From: an uncultured cyanobacterium
GTDB taxonomy: Bacteria > Cyanobacteriota > Vampirovibrionia > Gastranaerophilales > Gastranaerophilaceae
Direction of reading: 5' to 3'
Length of the DNA stretch: 7,277 bases
Assembly: GCA_945836835.1 (NCBI GenBank)
Contig: CAMAML010000056.1
Coordinates: 1-7,277, forward strand
Every line of letters starts with the position of its first letter. Within the stretch, counting starts at the first letter, position 1. This document shows, piece after piece, positions 5,112 to 7,277 of the stretch. A program made the translations under genes and the position numbers. Under the pieces are notes generated by a model. The model was given only the letters and a program-made list of their open reading frames with translations. It was not told the origin of the DNA and did no database searches.

Positions 5112-6200
5112 TTACTTATGCTCCTCTTGAAAAGCGTCGAGCATAGGTTCGATTTTTCTGAATTTCGCAAAGATTTCCTGTGCGTCTTTCATAGTTTTCA
5201 ACTGTTTGATAAAATCTTTTCTCGGAACGGCAGGAATACCGACGATAATTGATTTTGCAGGGAAAGACTTTGTAACGCCGGCTTTTGCGGTGATAATCGT
5301 ATCCGAGCCGATTTCGATATGATCGGCAAGCCCTGCTTGACCTGCGATTACTACTCTGTCGCCGATTACACAACTTCCCGCAATTCCGACCTGAGAAACG
5401 ATTAAACATCCTTGTCCGACTTTGCAGTTATGCCCTATCATAACAAGGTCGTCTATTTTTGTGTTGTCGCCGATTACGGTATCTTCGATTGTCCCTCTGT
5501 CGATTGTCGTATTTGCACCGATTTCGACGTTGTTTCCGATAACCACGCTTCCGATTGAAGGAATTTTGAAGATTACGTGTTTAACGTTTTCTTCTTTAAT
5601 CGAGCCGTCTTTTCTTGCCTGTTCAATGTTATCAGGATTTTCGGTTACAAAGCTGAACCCGTCGGCACCTAATGAAACTCCATGGTGAAGGATTACGTCG
5701 TTGCCGACTTTTACTCTGTCGCCGATGTTTACGCCGGCATGGAAAAAGCAGTTTGTCCCGATTTTTGCTCCGCCTCCGATGTAGGTGTTTGCCATAATCC
5801 TTGTATTGTCACCGATTACGGCATCACGAGAAATTACGACGTTTGGTCCGATTTTAACGTTTTGCCCGATTTTTGCGGTCGGATCAACCGTTGCCGTCGG
5901 GTGAATACCGTCATTTACGTAAGGTTCTGTGTAAAACATTGTAATCAGCTTCATCATAGCAAGACGAGGACGTTCAACCTCAATCGTCGTAAGCCCGTCT
6001 AATTGAACCCCCAACGGAACGAGTGCAGCTTTTGCCTTTGATTGAGCAAGGTTTGCGATTTCATCTTCGCCTAATGCAAGTGCCAAAGTGTTTTCGTCCG
6101 CAAGCAGCGGCGGTGCAATACGTTCAATTTTTGCGTCTTGAACCTTTGTGAGCATTCCGCCCGTAATCTGTGTAATTTCTTCTACCGTAAAAGATTTCAT
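5112..6200 (-). CDS. lpxD: UDP-3-O-(acyl)glucosamine N-acyltransferase
   Basis: LpxD transfers a second 3-hydroxyacyl chain from ACP to the amino group made by LpxC. The 362-aa protein has an N-terminal uridine-binding domain (1-100, starting MKSFTVEEITQITGG) and a left-handed parallel beta-helix of hexapeptide repeats (about 100-325: IGQNVKIGPNVVIS, IGDNTRIMANTYIG, IGNNVEIGANTTID and so on). It ends in a C-terminal helix (326-362) typical of the trimer. The expected catalytic histidine is His257 in MIGHNCKVG (E. coli His239, IAHNVVIG); His294 in GLADHIEIG corresponds to E. coli His276. Compared with E. coli (341 aa) there is an extra loop of about 20 charged residues (186-208) between GADGFSF and KIPSIG. 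AAAGGAGA lies 9 bases before the ATG. It follows rfaE2 by 33 bases and precedes lpxC by 3, consistent with one operon. Confidence 0.95.
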   Translation of the reverse strand: MKSFTVEEITQITGGMLTKVQDAKIERIAPPLLADENTLALALGEDEIANLAQSKAKAALVPLGVQLDGLTTIEVERPRLAMMKLITMFYTEPYVNDGIHPTATVDPTAKIGQNVKIGPNVVISRDAVIGDNTRIMANTYIGGGAKIGTNCFFHAGVNIGDRVKVGNDVILHHGVSLGADGFSFVTENPDNIEQARKDGSIKEENVKHVIFKIPSIGSVVIGNNVEIGANTTIDRGTIEDTVIGDNTKIDDLVMIGHNCKVGQGCLIVSQVGIAGSCVIGDRVVIAGQAGLADHIEIGSDTIITAKAGVTKSFPAKSIIVGIPAVPRKDFIKQLKTMKDAQEIFAKFRKIEPMLDAFQEEHK

Positions 6201-6233
6201 TGTCTATATCTCCTTTTAATAATAGTTTCAAAA

Positions 6234-6701
6234 TTATTTTTTAAGTCGTTCAATCGTGTTTGTGGTGGATTTACCTTGAACAAACTCTATAAACTCGACC
6301 TTTGTGCCGTTTTTTCGCATAATATCAGCCTCGGGAAGAGTTTCCATGGTGTAATCAGCACCTTTTGTGTAAACATCGGGCTTAATCTCGTCCAACAAGA
6401 TTTTTGGACTGTCCTCGTCAAACAGCACGACAAAATCCACGCACTCCAACGCACAAAGGATTTCCGCCCTGTCAAGTTCGGTGTTAATCGGACGTGTCGG
6501 ACCTTTTATGGACTTAACGGACTTGTCGGAATTAAGGAGCACAAGCGAAAAATCCGCAAACGACTTGGTTTTTTGCAGATAACGCACGTGTCCCACGTGA
6601 AGAATGTCAAAACACCCGTTTGTCGCAACGACGGTATGCCCTTGGGATTGAATTTCCCGTACAAGTTTAACTATATCTTCTCTTCTAACGACTTTGCCCA
6701 T
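6234..6701 (-). CDS. rfaE2: D-glycero-beta-D-manno-heptose 1-phosphate adenylyltransferase (stand-alone RfaE2/HldE C-domain)
   Basis: This 155-aa cytidylyltransferase-fold enzyme transfers AMP from ATP to heptose-1-phosphate, giving the ADP-heptose precursor used for the LPS inner core. Visible motifs are TNGCFDILHVGHVRYL (27-42) with the nucleotide-binding HxGH (35-38), the RAEILCALECVDFVVLF segment (78-94), KPDVYTKGADY (107-117) and the terminal GKSTTNTIERL (143-153), equivalent to the ISTT.II motif. In enterics this domain is fused to a kinase (HldE); here it stands alone, as in many other phyla, so a separate kinase gene should exist elsewhere. I chose ATG 6701 because AAGGA lies 7 bases before it; the in-frame GTG at 6707 nearly touches that site. 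It is the first gene of the lpx operon. Related cytidylyltransferases such as TagD are less likely given the motif set. Confidence 0.9.
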   Translation of the reverse strand: MGKVVRREDIVKLVREIQSQGHTVVATNGCFDILHVGHVRYLQKTKSFADFSLVLLNSDKSVKSIKGPTRPINTELDRAEILCALECVDFVVLFDEDSPKILLDEIKPDVYTKGADYTMETLPEADIMRKNGTKVEFIEFVQGKSTTNTIERLKK

Positions 6702-6725
6702 TAACACATCCTTAATCTTACCCTC

Positions 6726-6734
6726 ATTTTACCA
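6726..6734 (-). promoter_or_regulatory. extended -10 promoter of the rfaE2-lpx operon
   Basis: On the minus strand TGGTAAAAT (6734-6726) fits an extended -10 (TGN-TATAAT with one change). It places the start near 6719, about 18 bases upstream of the rfaE2 ATG, with the AAGGA ribosome-binding site between. No convincing -35 box lies 17 bases upstream, as is usual for extended -10 promoters. Confidence 0.45.
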
Positions 6735-6823
6735 AAAACAAACCATATTTGGCACAAGTATTAACAAAAAGTAATAATCGGATAAGAATATAAACAAATA
6801 AAACCGATATTGTCATAAAACTC

Positions 6824-6852
6824 TTGACAATTTGCAAAAATAAGGTTATAAT
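6824..6852 (+). promoter_or_regulatory. consensus sigma70 promoter of the AAA ATPase gene
   Basis: TTGACA (6824-6829), a 17-base spacer and TATAAT (6847-6852) match the consensus perfectly, with a predicted start near 6859. Inverted arms TTGTCA (6810-6815) and TGACAA (6825-6830) overlap the -35 box and could be a repressor site. Such a strong promoter on an ATPase gene usually needs restraint. Confidence 0.85.
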
Positions 6853-6886
6853 GTAAATAAAATTACAAAATAGGGGTATTTTAGCA

Positions 6887-7277
6887 ATGATACATTCTTT
6901 CAAAGTCGAAAACTTCTACAGTATCAACGAAGAACAGGAATTGAATTTCACGTCAAATAAAAAGTACAGTGGCAGTTACGGAAACTATAACGATAAATTT
7001 ATAAATCTTGTAAACTGTTTTGTAGGTGCAAACGCGTCCGGTAAAACCAATATATTCAAGGCTTTGTCCTTCTTAATTTGGTTTAGCGAAAATTCTTTTT
7101 ACAATAAAAACGAGGATAACGAAAATTTGTTTTCTCCGCACCAACTTAGAAAAAATGAGCCTACAAAGTTTGAGATAATATTTGATATAAAAAATCGGTT
7201 ATACAAATACAGTATATCCCTTACTCCAAAAGAGTTGCTTTCCGAAGAATTGGAAATAAAATCTCAAAAAGGGTTTA
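6887..7277 (+). CDS. AAA15/COG1106-like ATPase, 5' part (cut by window end)
   Basis: The frame is open from ATG 6887 to the window end and gives the first 130 residues. It begins MIHSFKVENFYSINEEQELN, the usual start of ABC/SMC-like AAA ATPases of the AAA15/COG1106 and OLD-related groups (pattern I.SF...NF.SI.E...L.F). It continues with FVGANASGKTNIFKALSFL (45-63), whose Walker A is GANASGKT (47-54). Residues 95-110 (FEIIFDIKNRLYKYSI) form the strand pair that follows in this family. Walker B, signature motif and any C-terminal effector lie beyond the window. TAGGGG lies 10 bases before the ATG. It is divergent from the lpx operon (185-base shared upstream region). Relatives act in phage defence (for example the ATPase of PARIS, retron-linked ATPases or ATPases paired with RloB), but others are of unknown role, so the function is inferred only to ATPase level. 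Confidence 0.85.
   Translation, partial: MIHSFKVENFYSINEEQELNFTSNKKYSGSYGNYNDKFINLVNCFVGANASGKTNIFKALSFLIWFSENSFYNKNEDNENLFSPHQLRKNEPTKFEIIFDIKNRLYKYSISLTPKELLSEELEIKSQKGF

Noticed and set aside
5116..5409. 97-codon minus-strand frame inside lpxD
   Set aside because: It is an Arg/Ser/Cys-rich alternative frame of the hexapeptide repeats, and its regularity comes from the lpxD repeat.
5400..5900. Repeated GCCGATTA-like motifs resembling a DNA repeat array
   Set aside because: They are codons of the LpxD hexapeptide repeats (I-G-D/N pattern), irregular in spacing and explained by the protein. This is not a CRISPR array or regulatory array.
6138..6704. 188-codon plus-strand open frame
   Set aside because: It lies opposite rfaE2, whose motifs are unmistakable. 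The plus-strand translation is Cys/Phe/Leu-rich without family features.

Overview
The window is most likely chromosomal DNA from a low-GC diderm (Gram-negative-type) bacterium. It carries a lipid A/LPS gene cluster (rfaE2/hldE-type adenylyltransferase, lpxD, lpxC, fabZ) followed by a bifunctional GDP-mannose synthesis gene (manC). The AT-rich codon use, the linked lpxD-lpxC-fabZ order and the short LpxC (273 aa) would fit an uncultured gut lineage such as Gastranaerophilales/Vampirovibrionia (non-photosynthetic cyanobacterial relatives). That placement is an inference from gene content, not something the sequence proves.

Layout. Bases 1-630 are an accessory-looking strip: a possible last few codons of a plus-strand gene with its intrinsic terminator (55-86); about 70 bases with nothing recognisable; a short promoter-to-terminator unit of about 150 nt (158-347) that could be a small RNA or encode a 40-aa peptide; and a headless, stop-blocked remnant of an XRE/HTH regulator (371-571). 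A convergent terminator (570-601) ends a minus-strand toxin-antitoxin operon (632-1215, HigB/Gp49-type toxin first, GGKR/ribbon-helix-helix-like antitoxin second). Its promoter can be read directly and moves the toxin start inward to 1215. Upstream of it lies an unrecognised 263-aa minus-strand gene (1298-2089).

Bases 2193-6701 are the envelope block, all on the minus strand: rfaE2 -> lpxD -> lpxC -> fabZ, tightly packed and probably one operon, then a 240-base gap, then manC with its own likely promoter. LpxD, LpxC and FabZ connect lipid A acylation/deacetylation with fatty-acid elongation. RfaE2 supplies ADP-heptose for the LPS core, and ManC supplies GDP-mannose for O-antigen, capsule or fucose-type sugars. 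lpxA, which often follows fabZ, is absent here.

The fabZ-manC gap is unexpectedly rich. It has a plus-strand promoter (TTGACT-N16-CATAAT) followed 30-60 bases later by a strong plus-strand intrinsic terminator, although both flanking genes run on the minus strand. This predicts an RNA of about 59 nt whose terminator loop spells the 16S anti-Shine-Dalgarno sequence. Next to it is a second, longer imperfect stem-loop.

At the right edge a consensus sigma70 promoter (TTGACA-N17-TATAAT) drives a divergent plus-strand gene, cut by the window end, whose first 130 residues are the N-terminus of an AAA15/COG1106-like ATPase with a clear Walker A. Such ATPases are frequent in phage-defence operons, so the sequence beyond 7277 is where a further system, if any, would be found. 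No tRNA, rRNA, CRISPR array or insertion sequence was seen.
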